Positions 1-11,380 of a DNA stretch of 64,000 nucleotides are shown one piece after another. The stretch lies in the NCBI GenBank assembly GCA_012932865.1, contig SAXG01000006.1, positions 682,001 through 746,000 of the forward strand, given 5' to 3'. Source of the DNA: Amylostereum areolatum. Taxonomy: Eukaryota > Basidiomycota > Agaricomycetes > Russulales > Stereaceae. Made by a program: the position numbers and the translations under genes. The notes under the pieces were generated by a model. It was not told the DNA's origin, ran no database searches, and worked only from the letters and a program-made list of their open reading frames with translations. Positions within the stretch are counted from its first letter, which is position 1, and every line of letters starts with the position of its first letter.

Positions 1-404
1 GCTTGGCTGGCTGCATGGTCTCAGATACATTCTTATGAAGGACATGCAGTCAGCTTGCATCGAGGCGATCGTACGCACCTTTCCTCCGTTTCTCTGCGCT
101 TCCGCTTCTCGATCACTTGCATGAAGCTGCTGGGTCAACCAATAATCATATTGAATACACATGCATGTTCTCGAGTGAGAACCTCCCAAGGACCACGTCT
201 ATGTAAGTAACCCCGATTCAAATGCCCCAAAGTGAATCTGCACCTCCAAGTATGTATTGCTATAAGTAGGTGAATGAATGCGATGTGCGCGCAAGTACCG
301 CTTGTACGTTAAAGAAGGTTACAAATTGTTGAATCAGTATAAATACTGGATGCTGAATATTGAATGTGTACACGTGTGCTGACTTCCGCTCTATAGGTGG
401 GTAT
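1..404. other. 3' flank of the GH16 gene, no gene seen
   Basis: No reading frame with recognisable protein character was found on either strand. The stretch lies downstream of the minus-strand GH16 gene and should hold its 3' untranslated region. Confidence 0.4.
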
Positions 405-2150
405 CTACTTCGCTTGGTAAATCTTGACGCTCTTGACCGACCAGTCTACGGAAAGGTGTCGGTATAGAAGAGGCATACAGTAGAAAAGAGGTGCTCACAT
501 GCTTCTGAGAACGCGTTACCGTTATTACGGACGTACTCTTCGCAGGTAGAGACCCCGGTGCTCGCAGCGCAGCTGGTGTCTTGTCCTGGGACTCCCGTTG
601 AACTCCATACACCGCTTGCCCAGTCACCACTACAGACCAGCGACAAGTGAGCAAATAGGAGAGGGATTTAGGACCAAGCGAAACGCACCAAAGCGTGGTG
701 TCGAAAATAGCCGAGTGGTCCTTGAAGAAATTGGAGGGGTTGCACGAGCTCGCGGGCCAGAATGCAGTGGGAGCTCCCCAGGTGTCAGGCTGAGGTACAC
801 CAGCGTCGATATCGGAAGGAATGGAGCTGCGAGGGAAGAAGTGGATACGGATACCGTCGTCGTCCCACAGCACTACAAAGATCAAACTCAGCCTCGAAAA
901 AGGTATGGGCGGGTTAGCATACGTACTCGCATATACCCCTCCACCGATATCGTTGAATCCAGAACCGAACGATTTAGTGTTTGAGTCGCGAATACCGCAA
1001 CCCTCGTTGTTAGTTTCGAGGGCCGCACAGTTGGTCCCACCTGTAAGAGTACCAGATAGATCGAGGGACAGAAGGTTGCTCGTGGACAAACTGCACCCCG
1101 AAGCAGTGTGAATCGTCGCCTGGTTCGCTAAAATAGACATGAAACAATGGTCGGATCTATGGCACGGGACACCACGTACCGATGTAGGTGTTCACACCCT
1201 CCACGATATCGATCTCACCGGTTGTGGGCCAGTTCGGACCTGAGACGGGATGCAGTGAGCATCGCGGACGAAGTGAGGCGGCGAAGCATGAACGTACCAT
1301 TCGTCCAAAACGCTCTATATGATGAGGATCAGTCTAATGCACGTAGGGTTAGACATAAAGGAATGCTTACGGCCAAGTTCCACACCCAGTCGGCATGTGT
1401 GTACTGTCCATGATAACGAGCGCCCCATTGAAGGTATACTTGGTCGTTATGCGAATACTCTGGCGATTACCCGAGACCTGCTCGGTTGTTTCTACGCGCA
1501 TGATAGCATTGCCGTTCTCTATTGAAGTGAGGTTGGCGGATTCCTGGATAGAATACATCAAGACAGGAGGTCAGTATCAAGAAATAAAATGTACGCACCC
1601 CAGTACTCTGATCAACATATTCCACGATGCCATTCGTTGGGTCGCTTCCAGTGAAGAAATCCCAGCCCGTGAAAAAGTCGCTCCCCGACTGTTAGGTCAT
1701 TCGGCGTCAGTCAAGGCATCTGGAGTGAAGGAGTGAGCCACGCACGTAGTCCTGCACAAGGGTAAAGTCTGAAGAGTTGTTGGTTGCAGTACTCGTCGCG
1801 GAAGCAGCGCCACTGGTGCTTGTACCCGTGGCCTTGTGTGTGGACGTGGACGAAGACGGGCTAGAATCGGTACCACTGGAGTTGGTCGGGGAGTTCTTCG
1901 ACGACTTTGTGCTAACGCAGTAGGCCTTGCCGCTCTCTGATCGACGCACGGGTTGCTGCCGTTGTGAAGGCTCTTCGGGTATGAGACCTTTGAGGGCGAG
2001 ACGAATGTCCTGGGCGAGGCCAGAGCTCCGCTTGAGAGCTATGTGGTGAAAACGGTCGGTGACTCGTCGAAAACTACTATGAGTTGAACTTGCTTCCGCT
2101 ACGAAGGGTTGGGCAAGAGAGAGAGTAAGGAGAGCGGAGGATAGACGCAT
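405..2150 (-). CDS. Secreted glycoside hydrolase family 16 (beta-1,3(4)-glucanase-like)
   Basis: Multi-exon gene. The first exon opens with a signal peptide (MRLSSALLTLSLAQPFVAEA) followed by a Ser/Thr-rich linker that is probably O-glycosylated. The catalytic domain starts after an intron near 1740 with DYSGSDFFTGWDFFTGSDP, typical of fungal GH16. The family active-site motif E-I-D-I-V-E is read at 1216-1199: its first Glu is the nucleophile and its last Glu the acid/base. The N-G-P-N-W-P-T just before it and the Cys-rich C-terminal end (CGDWASGVW, ending SVKIYQAK) also fit. Such enzymes cut beta-1,3- or mixed 1,3/1,4-glucans, in fungi often their own wall glucan during remodelling. The family is certain; the exact substrate is not. 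A TATA-like TTAAATAC lies about 120 nt upstream on the same strand (near 2270). Confidence 0.9.
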
Positions 2151-3099
2151 GGCAAACTGACGAAAGCAGATGGGGAGAAAGGGAGTCGGAAGAAGAGGCG
2201 AAACCAGGGCACAGCCGAGGCGGGGAGGAACGTGGTAGGGTGTTGGGGAGGGAGATGAACGGGATGGTATTTAAGCCTGCGGCGAACGCGAGCAGTCGGC
2301 CAGGAGGAAGGGCTGAGCAGGCTGAGCCGACGAGGGGATTCCCAAGGGATTCCATACTACACGAGGCCGGCGCCTTCCTTATACGCGCCTAGATTTCCCC
2401 CTAAAACAAAACCCACCCTTAAAATAACTGGACCTTGCCGTTTTTCTGTCGGCCATTGTTGTGCAGAATACGCGAAGAGTGTTTGTCCGAGAATAACAAA
2501 AGGGACCGTTCACAGCCGCGCACGGCGCACCCATGCCACCTGCCACCATCCGACCGCGGCCGCAGTCCCGCGCCGGACTCTCGGCTCCGGCATGGTTCTT
2601 TCCAGAAACCGGCCCATCCTTTCCTCAGTCCTTCTCAGTTCTTCTCCGTCTGCGGATGTTCAGGACGTTCAGGACCGTCCCAACGAATTTGACCAACCCG
2701 TTTCCTGTTGGGCTCGATCGTCCACGCAGTTCACGTTCACCATGCTGGGCGTGGCCAGCGCAGTCCAATAGCTCCGCGTAGAATACGACCCAAGTCGTGA
2801 CCATTTGCGCGTGGAAACTGCGAGGCCGACGAGGGATCTTACACTGGTAAGTACCGGTGTGCGAAGCTCTCCTTTCCACGGGCCACAGGAGACATATCAC
2901 CGTCACAGTCTCTAACAATTCGTAATACAGCCTTCAAATGTGACTATGTCGTTAGCTTTTGCAGGAGCAGATGCACTCGTACTGTAAATCTAGGACACTA
3001 CATATTCCGCACCTGTCTATTCGAACGTCTAAAGGTGTGAGAAGCAAGGTCGTACATACATGTCAAATCAGCTTGCGAACGAGCATCCATAAGCTCCCC
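2151..3099. other. Intergenic, GH16 promoter side; no gene supported
   Basis: The region next to 2150 should hold the GH16 promoter, including an AT-rich TTAAATAC box on the minus strand. Short open frames occur at 2435-2918 but none has a recognisable domain, a convincing signal peptide or consistent splice sites, so no gene is called. Confidence 0.4.
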
Positions 3100-4283
3100 A
3101 TCTTGCCTGGCTATACCAGAATCGCTGTATCAGTCAACATCAATCGCGTCGAACCACATCGTCTGTGGTAATAAAGAGAGACATTAGCATGAAAAATGGC
3201 GGCGGCGGCCATAGAAGATACGTACGAAGAGATCTAAAACAGTTGTGGTGGGATGACGCGAGTAGAAAGCATCGCCAACGCCTCCCATGTTACGCCATGT
3301 ACAGAGCCGTACCCTGCGACCAGGTGTCGACCGCCATCGGGTCTGAGAGGTCCTCGTGAGAATAAACATTTATAGATGCAACCACAACACGTACCGGAGC
3401 CTTCGGGGTTGATCCAAATTATGGTCAATGCGTTGGTAAGGAGGTAGAGGCTCCACTGAAAACCCACGGTTAAGCGGGCCCAAGTTTACGTTCTTGGTAC
3501 CGGCCAAAAAGTACCTCGGACGTCCTGGCTTGCCTGAGTGCCGTCTTGGTGGTAAGATACGAGTTCCCGAAAGTATCGGGTGCCGACCCTGAAGGAGCTA
3601 TCGACGACGACAATCAGTGATCATACTAAGATTTTACATAACAAAACATACTTTGCGGCACTCTTTTATTTAACGTTACCCATGAGGACGTACTGGTAAG
3701 AACCCGAAGCAAAAACGCCGGTGGTGTCGTCCTCGTTCAGCCTGGTGTCGAAACCAGACCCGGCGGTCGCATCGCCTTCGAGGAAGCTAAAAGGCGACTT
3801 CAAGTGCGCTCGAAGAATCGGTAGTAATAGCGAAGCCGGACGCCATTCACGCTACATTTCGAGAGGTATCCGAGATGGACACTCGTGTCGGTGCGAGTGA
3901 GCTTGATCTTGCCTGCATGCGTTGTCGACGAGGATGGTGAGGGTATATCGCAAACGATGCACCTTGCCTGGGGGAGGGGGAAGGTTAACTTATCATCTCG
4001 AGCAGCATGCCGACTATGCATGGGCCGAATACATCCACTGTGGTTTCTGGGGAAGAGGATGAAGCCTCAGGCACTTTGCGTTCGCCATGCGTTACTGGCG
4101 CATTCGAGACCACGACGTCGGTGAAGGTGGGAAGTTGGATACGCAGAGCTCGTCCAAACAGATGTCATCGCGAGCCTTGAGGTGTGCAGCCGAAGCGATG
4201 TTCGTTGCTGTCGCTAGCACGAAAAGGATAGAAGGAAACGAGCGCATCGTCAAAAGCATAGATACGCCTCGGTAACTGCTCAT
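3100..4283 (-). pseudogene. Degenerate or unresolved secreted-protein gene
   Basis: An ATG at 4283 opens a signal-peptide-like N-terminus (MRSFPSILFVLATATNIASA) followed by HLKARDDICLDELC. Further down, protein-like blocks appear in shifting frames: GKIKLTRTDTSVHLGYLSK near 3890, SFLEGDATAGSGFDTRLN near 3780, GVFASGSYQYVLMGN near 3690, SFRVGTRYFRELVSYHQDG near 3570, ALTIIWINPEG near 3420 and EDLSDPMAVDTWSQGTALY near 3330. The block order (LGY-strand, Ala/Gly turn, Y-Y/V-L-x-G strand, W-INPEG) recalls, from memory only, an uncharacterised secreted protein family common in Agaricomycetes. Frame changes without clear GT/AG junctions (for example just after the ELCVSNFP segment near 4130) suggest a decayed copy, but an intact gene with many small exons is not excluded. 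No function is assigned. Confidence 0.38.
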
Positions 4284-4299
4284 AACGTTATGCATCAAG

Positions 4300-5005
4300 C
4301 ATCAAGCTTCAAACTTCAAGATCAATGTACACACCTGACGCGAGCTATTCACTTTTGAGAATGATTGTCACTGTTGAACGATAACGGCTCCTGAAGTACG
4401 GAGAAGCATCAGAGAGCGGACGACGGCAGAACGAGAAAAGCCTGAGATCAGAGGTCACTCGCGTCGAGTCTCGCCACCGTGCCCCAAGTCGATACCCCCA
4501 AATGTCAACGGTGCCAACTTGCCCAACTTCATGGCCAGTGGGAGGTGTTACAATGGATGCAATTCTGTAAAGCCAAGAGTCGGACGTGAGTGATGAGATG
4601 GCATGGATGACATACAGGACATGTCGACGTCGTACGTGGGGAAATGGTTGTGCACCAATACAAAAGCTCTATGTTATACGTCGAAGACTCGAAACCCAGT
4701 GGGCAAGGATATACGGGGACAGGGGGGTGCTGCACTTGGTGCGCAGAACCAGACAGGAAACTTCCGATAGATAATGCGGAGGACGTCAGGGGAAAAAAAG
4801 CAAACTGTAAGAAGGCAGAGCGTCGCCAGAAAGTGGAGATGAGAGACGGGACGCACGAAATAGGAACAAGAACAAATAATCACAAGAATGTGTGTACTAG
4901 AAGAAACAACAAAATAAAGATGCTAGTCAAGCCGAAATGCGGTGTCCATCTGCTACTCAGTCAGTCTCCATCCTCACCGCCCCACCGAGACGCGACGGAC
5001 TGATA
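4300..5005. other. Intergenic between the secreted-protein locus and VAC8
   Basis: No convincing gene. A short run of near-repeats (CATCAAGCATCAAGCTTCAA at 4292-4311) lies at its left edge. The right half is the downstream region of VAC8. Confidence 0.35.
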
Positions 5006-7372
5006 CTAGTAGCCATGCGACCCACCGCTAAATGCTTCCCTCACGCTCTTCCGTAGCTCTTCGTGGTCCCGCCCACTGGCTGTGGAATCGCGCCCGATCG
5101 ACGATCCGGGTTGAATGTGGGACTGCGCTTGGCTCCCCGTGTACATTGGCTCATCGCCTTCAACAAAATCCAAGATCTTCCGGGCTAGAAGTTGAATTTC
5201 GCCCTGGCCCTCACCGGTCTCCGTCTCCTGGTAGGATCGTGAATGCGACCGGTGCGAATGCGGTGTCCCATCGATAGAAGAAGACGGCGACACCGACCGC
5301 GACGTCGCAAGGTCCCGGACGTTGGGCAGGAGTAGATTCGAGCTGCGGATGTTGCTCATGAGCTGCGGGTCTACGGATGTCGGGGTTAGTTCGCCAAGTG
5401 AGAAATTTTGCTTCATGCAAATTACCTCCTGACTCCAGAAGTTGTACGATGGTCCAAACGGCTATGTGTTGGAAGGTAGCGTCGGGACTGCTCAAGAAGC
5501 GATGAAGATACTGGTGCATGCCGCCATCTGGTTTATCCCAAACTTCGTTGAATGCAGTATAGTCGTCGGTTGCGGCCCTACCATCTATAAAAGGATGTGC
5601 ATATGAGCCGACGGAAAACGGAAGATTTCAGAAAAGCGAACCCTTTGACGAAAGGTTGCCCAACGCCGCGGCACTGTTGCCCTGTACTTCCGAGCTTGGC
5701 GAATTTGTCAGTGGAATGAGTACTTCGCAAATTCCCATTTCAAGAAGTTGTCCCTTCAGCTCGTCGCTCAACGCCAGAACTGCCACGCATGCCGTCATTT
5801 CGCTCTGGACGTTCATCGGCACTTCCAAGAGTAATTCTTTGATAGAATGCACGGCGCCAGCCTTCACTATCGCAAGTTTGTTCTTTTCTGAACTAGCAGC
5901 GAGGTTGCGCAGAGTGGAGATAGCGTGACACTGGACTTCCTCGTTGTCCTTAAAGGAGAGTAGGTTGATCAGCGGTTGGAGGAATCCCGACTCGATGATG
6001 GGGGACTCGTTCTGGGGATGTATGGAAACATTCCTAACGCAAGCCGCAGAAGACAAGATCAGAGGAAGATATGTCGACTGAAGCAGACGCAGAAGGGGTT
6101 GCAGGCCATCGGCCTTCACGATTTCGAGCTGGTACTTCTCTGTGAAAGACGTCAGATAAACATAAAACATGGCAGCTTACTGCTCACCATCGCTGGCCAG
6201 ATTCCGTAAGGCTAGCGCAGCCTGACATTGAACCTTCAAACTTTGACTATCCATCAGTTGGACCAGACTGGCTACGAGCTTAGGTTCGCTCTGAGCAAGT
6301 TTCTTCCTATTTGAACCTAATCAAAAGCAAATGTTTAGACGTCGAAACGCGGTCATGGGTGGAAACTCACCGTCGACAGCAATGTTACTGAGAGCAGTTG
6401 TACAATAGTATTGAACATCGGTGTCGGAAGAGTTCAACAAGCTGACAAGGACAGGAATTGCTCCAGCATTGACCAGCTGTTGCCGGTTCTCATCTGTGTG
6501 AGACTGATCAGCTAGCCCTGTGGTCAATGAACAGCAAATATCTCACCTGAATGTGTCATGTTTAGTAGTGCGCCCGTCGCATTACGTTGCACACGCATGT
6601 CTTTCGAACGAGCGAGCCGAGTAAGTGGTACGAGAGCACCCGACTTGGCAATCTTCGTCTTGTTGTCGTCTAGGGATATAACGTCAATGGAGTAAGAGCA
6701 AATGAAGGCGGAAAACTCACCATGCGTAGCAAGGTTCGTAACGCAGCCGACGGCGTTACACTGAACCTCCACGTTCGGGCTCAACATCTGGCGAATGAGA
6801 GGCTCCAGGCCTCCCAGTTTTACAATGAGGAGCTTGTTGTCCGCTGAGGTGAATTACGTTAGGAGGGTCAATATTCTCGTGAGCGATGGTGCAAGGACGA
6901 ACTGTTAACAGCCAAATTGCCAAGCGCAGCGCTAGCCGCCCTCTGTACTTCGGTATCATGGCTGCTCAAAAGGAAAAGGATGGGGTCGAGGGTATCACGA
7001 CCGACGGGCCGCACTTCCTTCTCGGTAATTTCTGCGAACGCGAGCGCTGCACTACGCTGTAAATCGACATTGTCGGAGAAAGAGAGTGTTGTCAACGCGG
7101 CAAGAGGAGATCCCGAGAAGAAGTTGGTCGTCGTGCGGTCTGGGAGGAAACGGCTGTGTGAAAGGAAGTGATAGACGGTAATAAATTGGTGACGTACTTT
7201 CAAGATACTGGAGAAGGTCCGCCACCGCCTCGCGCTCGTTTTCCAGCAGCAAAGGCTCGTAGGACTGAGACTTGCGCGATTGAACTATGGATGAAGAATC
7301 AGAGAGTAGATTTTGAAAAGAGAGGTTCTGAAACGAACGGCAAGAATCACAGCAGCTTGTAACGATACCCAT
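5006..7372 (-). CDS. VAC8: Vac8, vacuolar armadillo-repeat protein
   Basis: The protein starts [11 protein letters not shown], with Gly2 for N-myristoylation and Cys residues for palmitoylation, exactly as in yeast Vac8, which anchors it to the vacuole membrane. After a first intron inside codon 11-12 come the conserved [14 protein letters not shown] block and a long array of armadillo repeats split over many exons, for example [55 protein letters not shown] and [17 protein letters not shown]. Vac8 links vacuoles to actin/Vac17 for inheritance, to Nvj1 at nucleus-vacuole junctions and to Atg13 in selective autophagy. The C-terminal exon (5416-5006) has [16 protein letters not shown] followed by a Ser/Gly-rich tail not found in yeast. 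Length and order agree with an intact gene. Confidence 0.96.
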
Positions 7373-7584
7373 GAGGAGGAATAGGACGGGGGAAGGAGGG
7401 CGGTGGGGAGGATGAGGACGTTAGAGTGGTGACTGGCGTAGACAGAACCGAGACCGTTTCAATGCCCCCGCCTTCCGCTTACGGCCATTCTCCCACGTGC
7501 TTTACACGCAAATCTGACACGGGCCGTCCGTTAAGGTCCGTTACCGTTCCTCCTGGGTTCCTCCTGCATTGCATACCGTTTATC

Positions 7585-7860
7585 TAGTCTCCGTGGCCGA
7601 CCTAACTCAGAAGATAGTCGTTCTCGGCGCCCTCGAAAATCGACAGGCCAGCGTTGCAGGTGCCCATTTTCTCTTCCTGAGCTCTACTTTCCCTCAACCT
7701 GCTGCGCGATGGCTTCTTGTTTCCGACCTCTGCTCGAAAGGAGACCAAGCTGAAATGGTGTCCAAAGGACATTGACGCTGTACAGCTGTGAGCTATTTAG
7801 TACTACCTATCGTTATACTCAGAACGACTATCTTCTGAGTTAGGTCAGCCACGGAGACTA
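7585..7860. repeat. 40-bp inverted repeat with ~196-bp spacer
   Basis: The left arm 7585-7624 (starting TAGTCTCCGTGGCCGACC) and the right arm 7821-7860 (ending GGCCACGGAGACTA apart from one base) are reverse complements with a single mismatch in 40 positions. The 11-mer TACTACCTATC occurs at 7801-7811 and again at 7859-7869, and TATCTAG occurs at 7581-7587 and 7866-7872. It lies between the divergent VAC8 start and a thioesterase relic. It could be a small foldback/MITE element or a transcribed hairpin. No coding sequence was seen in the spacer. Confidence 0.8.
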
Positions 7861-7903
7861 CTACCTATCTAGCCTTTCGCGACGAGGATTTCTATCGCCT
7901 CCA

Positions 7904-8600
7904 ATGCCCGTTGCACCCATGACCGACTACATGATCTCAGCTACTGCCTCACGTCTCGCTATCATTGTGATATTTCTTCACGTGCGTAGCCTGGGCATAT
8001 CGAGGGCGGAATGTCGATTGACTATCCCTGTAGGGACCTGGCCGATTCAATGAGACCTGGAGATCGACTCTCCGGTGAATGACGAGCCAGCTTCCCAATA
8101 CTGAATGACCGTAAGTACTCATTGAACAGAAGTGTTTTAGGCCTTCATCTCATGTGACGCCTGATGGAAACCAACGTCGCCCAAACTGGCTTGATATCAC
8201 TGCATTCCCTACCGGTGAATATGAGTGGGACGCCCTTGGGATTCTGTTGATAGAATCGAGGCTCACCCAAGTGGAGGCTCTCAGCGGAGTCGATCGGCGA
8301 TGAATCATTTCAATGATATCAATGAAAAGGCTGCCTTGTCCTTCTTGGTGGCCTTGACCAGTCTAAACGAGCTCGGAGACGTTGTCAGCCTCTCATGCTG
8401 AATCCCACATCATACATGACGGACGAGAGGTAAGGCCATATGAGACGAAGACAACCTTCATTCCTCGTAGCTCATCTCGCTTTCTGTAGCAGATCATACA
8501 CAATGAACCTCGTATGCTTGTTTTCTGTGGTTACGGTAATGCAGACCGGGACATATCGGCATATTCATTCATGTCATTTATCTGGGGCGTCGTTCGACTG
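7904..8600 (+). pseudogene. Decayed acyl-protein thioesterase (APT1-like) gene
   Basis: Readable exons: 7904-7981 encodes MPVAPMTDYM... ending AIIVIFLH. Introns with good GT/AG ends lead to 8034-8074 (GPGRFNETWRSTL) and to 8141 onward (PSSHVTPDGNQRRPNWLDI, then FPTGEYEWDALGILLIESRL). After another likely intron, AALSFLVALTSLNELGD and VVSLSC follow near 8330-8400, then a TGA. VIFLHG, the P-x-W-x-D-I segment, AALSxxxALTS and VVxLS-C match successive blocks of acyl-protein thioesterase/lysophospholipase (alpha/beta-hydrolase) in the right order. The catalytic GFSQG segment expected just before AALSF is missing, the conserved Trp after LSC is a stop, and LVFCGYGNADRD (near 8518), resembling the Asp region, is detached. 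It is judged a relic, not an active enzyme. Confidence 0.6.
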
Positions 8601-8997
8601 AGGACCTCTCACACACAGTCAACTCGGTCGAAATACATGATGTGGTGACTTGAATAAATCATACTTTTGAGGACACATCTTTCTTGATATGTAACCTGTT
8701 GGGCAACGATGTATGGTTGTATACGTCGGACTACATAGTTACATAGCTCTGCTGTATCATGATTAAAATATGGATGAAATCTTTAATTGCTCTTTAATGC
8801 TCTGCGCTCACACATGATCAGAACGTACTCACGCTCCTCGCTCAAACCTTTCATGAACTGCGCAGCGCGCAACATTCGAAGGCTGTCTTCGTGCACAGTA
8901 AGTTACTTAGCAGCCGTCACGCGCCGGAAAAGTGAAGTCACGTCTCCTAGCGTCTCCTAAACGCGACTCAAGTTGGGTCGTGAGTCGCCTCGTTTTG
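8601..8997. other. 5' flank of CCA1
   Basis: No gene recognised. The stretch is moderately AT-rich and precedes the first in-frame ATG of the CCA-adding enzyme, so it should contain its promoter and 5' untranslated region. Confidence 0.4.
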
Positions 8998-11201
8998 ATG
9001 CTGAGAGCCGCACTCTTCCCTTCCTACAATTGGACTTTTCTTCGTCATACGTCACCTGCCATGGCACGCCATGTTTCGCTCCTACCAATCGCTCCTCATC
9101 GCATGCGGATCCCGGAAGTTATGGAGATTACTTTGACCGACGTTGAAGAGCAGCTATGCACACTCCTGGATGATTGTACGAAGCACGTATCAGAAGTCAA
9201 GGGCATACGTACATCTTGCCGTATCGCCGGGGGCTGGGTACGAGACAAGGTTAGTCGGCTCGTACACATACCACTTATAGAGGTGTAAACTTTGCAGAAC
9301 GACGTTGCAGCTCCTAGGTTCGGAGAGCAACGACATTGACATCGCTCTAGAAGACATAATGGGGTATCCATTCGCCGTTGAATTTACCGAGTTCGCAAGC
9401 AAAGTTAAAAACATACCAGCCAAACAAGTGACGACTGTAAAGGGCAACCCCAACCAGTCTAAACACCTGGAAACCGCAAAAACGTCTGTCCTTGATCTGG
9501 ACTTGGACTTCGTCAACCTCAGAGCTGAAGAATACGCGGACAGTAGTCGCATACCGACCTCTGTGGTCGGTGGATTTCTCTCTATTCATCAGCCGCGGTA
9601 CTTATACCGGAGCAGACATATGGTACTCCTTTGCAGGATGCTTTGCGTAGAGACATCACGATCAACGCATTGTTCTATAATGTGCATACACGCATGGTCG
9701 AAGATCATTGTGGGACGGTTAGTTTTCTCATTGTGAATAATAGCTGTTTTACGACTCTCCTCCGCAGGGGATCGAAGACTTGGAGAAAGGAATTATCAGG
9801 ACACCTCTACCTCCCAAGCAGACATTTCTAGACGACCCTCTCCGCGTTATCCGTTCCATCCGGTTTGCTAGTAGGTTCGGATTTGACCTTGTTCAAGAAC
9901 TGGAGGATTGTGTACGAAGTCCTGAAATCCAGGTTCAACAGCTCCTTCGTATCACGCATTCTTCAGCTCATTCTTTCTTCCTTGTTTTTCCAAGGCTGCT
10001 TTGACCCAAAAAATCACACGAGAGCGCGTCGGCGAAGAGATTGACAAGATGATGACAGGTCCGTATCCCCAGGATCCGCGCACGCGCACACTGATTTTGG
10101 ACGTACAGGCCGCGATCCGTTGAGGTCAATCTCTCTCATCGACTCGCTCGTTCTGTTCTCGGCCATTTTCCACATCCCCTCATCCGTGATGCTATCCGCA
10201 ACCCCTACTTCTTCAGCGAAATCCGTCGCAGCAGCATCCATCCTCCGAACGTTTCTACAGCCCGAGCTCGCCTCTTTCTCTCATTCACCACTTCACCCAC
10301 TCCTTACGGCAAAAATAGCATCCTCTCCATCAGCCATCGCCCGCCTATATCTGGCATGCGCCCTCACGCCGTATGAGGGTATCACCTACAAGGATGCAAA
10401 ACAGAGGGTTCGTCCTGCAGTGGAAGTCGCTATAAGAGAAGGTTTGAAGGTTGGAACGAAAAACCACTATCTCGATGGTATCCCTGCCTTGTTTGATGCC
10501 GCCCAGCTCATCCGCAAACCTGACCTCGAAAGCGGTAAGCTTCAAATTCCTAGCGAACGAGTGGCGATCGGTACGTTTCAAATCGGCATACCATCATGTC
10601 GCCGCATACCGACGACCGATTTCCAGGACTTCTGCTACGCCAGTCCGCGGTCCACAATCCTCTGGCGGATTCTCATTGGACCTATTCCGTGCTCTTCTCT
10701 CTCGTCCAAGAGCTCGTAGCCTTTTATGACTGCGCCAATGACCAATTTGACGGTACGTACCATCGTCCTGTACTGCATCGACTTTTTCTGATTCATCAGT
10801 ATAGTCGAGGGCGCAGAGGTCTGCATCGAGACATACAACGCATTTGTTCGTCGCATCATGGAACTGCGTCTTGATTCCGCAGTAGACGCAAAACCTATCC
10901 TCGATGTGAGCGCTCCATATTCCGTGATTATCCACGACCAGGATTAAGTGTAAATAAATAGGGCCGGGAAGTTGCAGCCATTTTAGAATCCAGACCTGGG
11001 CAGTGGACGGGACATGTACTCGCCGAAGTCCTCAAATGGCAACTTGATCATCCAGAGGGAGCAAAGCAGGAATGCGCGGACTGGCTCAAGGGAGAGTATA
11101 GGACGGGAACATTCGACGATATAATCAAATCAACTAGGACTGGTAACAAGCGGGTACAAGGTGTAGCACAGGAGAACACGACTAAGAAGAGCAAGCGGTA
11201 A
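8998..11201 (+). CDS. CCA1: CCA tRNA nucleotidyltransferase
   Basis: Class II nucleotidyltransferase that adds or repairs the 3' CCA of tRNAs. Seen in order: RIAGGWVRDK (flexible G-G-x-V-R-D loop), LLGSESNDIDIALED with the metal-binding D-x-D, DLDFVNLRAEEY, DALRRDITINALFYN (the R-R-D-x-x-I-N-A nucleotide site) and DDPLRVIRSIRFASRFGFD (neck region). The body and tail domains follow in several exons, ending VAQENTTKKSKR. There are in-frame ATGs at 8998, 9061, 9103 and 9121. The first gives an Arg/hydrophobic, acid-poor leader (MLRAALFPSYNWTFLRH) suited to mitochondrial import, while the later ones give a cytosolic/nuclear form, as known for yeast Cca1. The basic C-terminus may help nuclear entry. 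At least six short introns. Confidence 0.95.
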
Positions 11202-11380
11202 CAAATCGACGGAGATGGACGTATCATATGTAATTTCTTGAGGTTTTTACAGTAGGGCGTGCATGAAAGTACGATGATGAATCTGTTTGGGTATGATTAA
11301 GAAACGTGATGCAAGAAAGCAGGCTGATATCAGATGAGAGCGATTCGATGAGCGGAAGTTTCGACACGAACGAGTATGTA

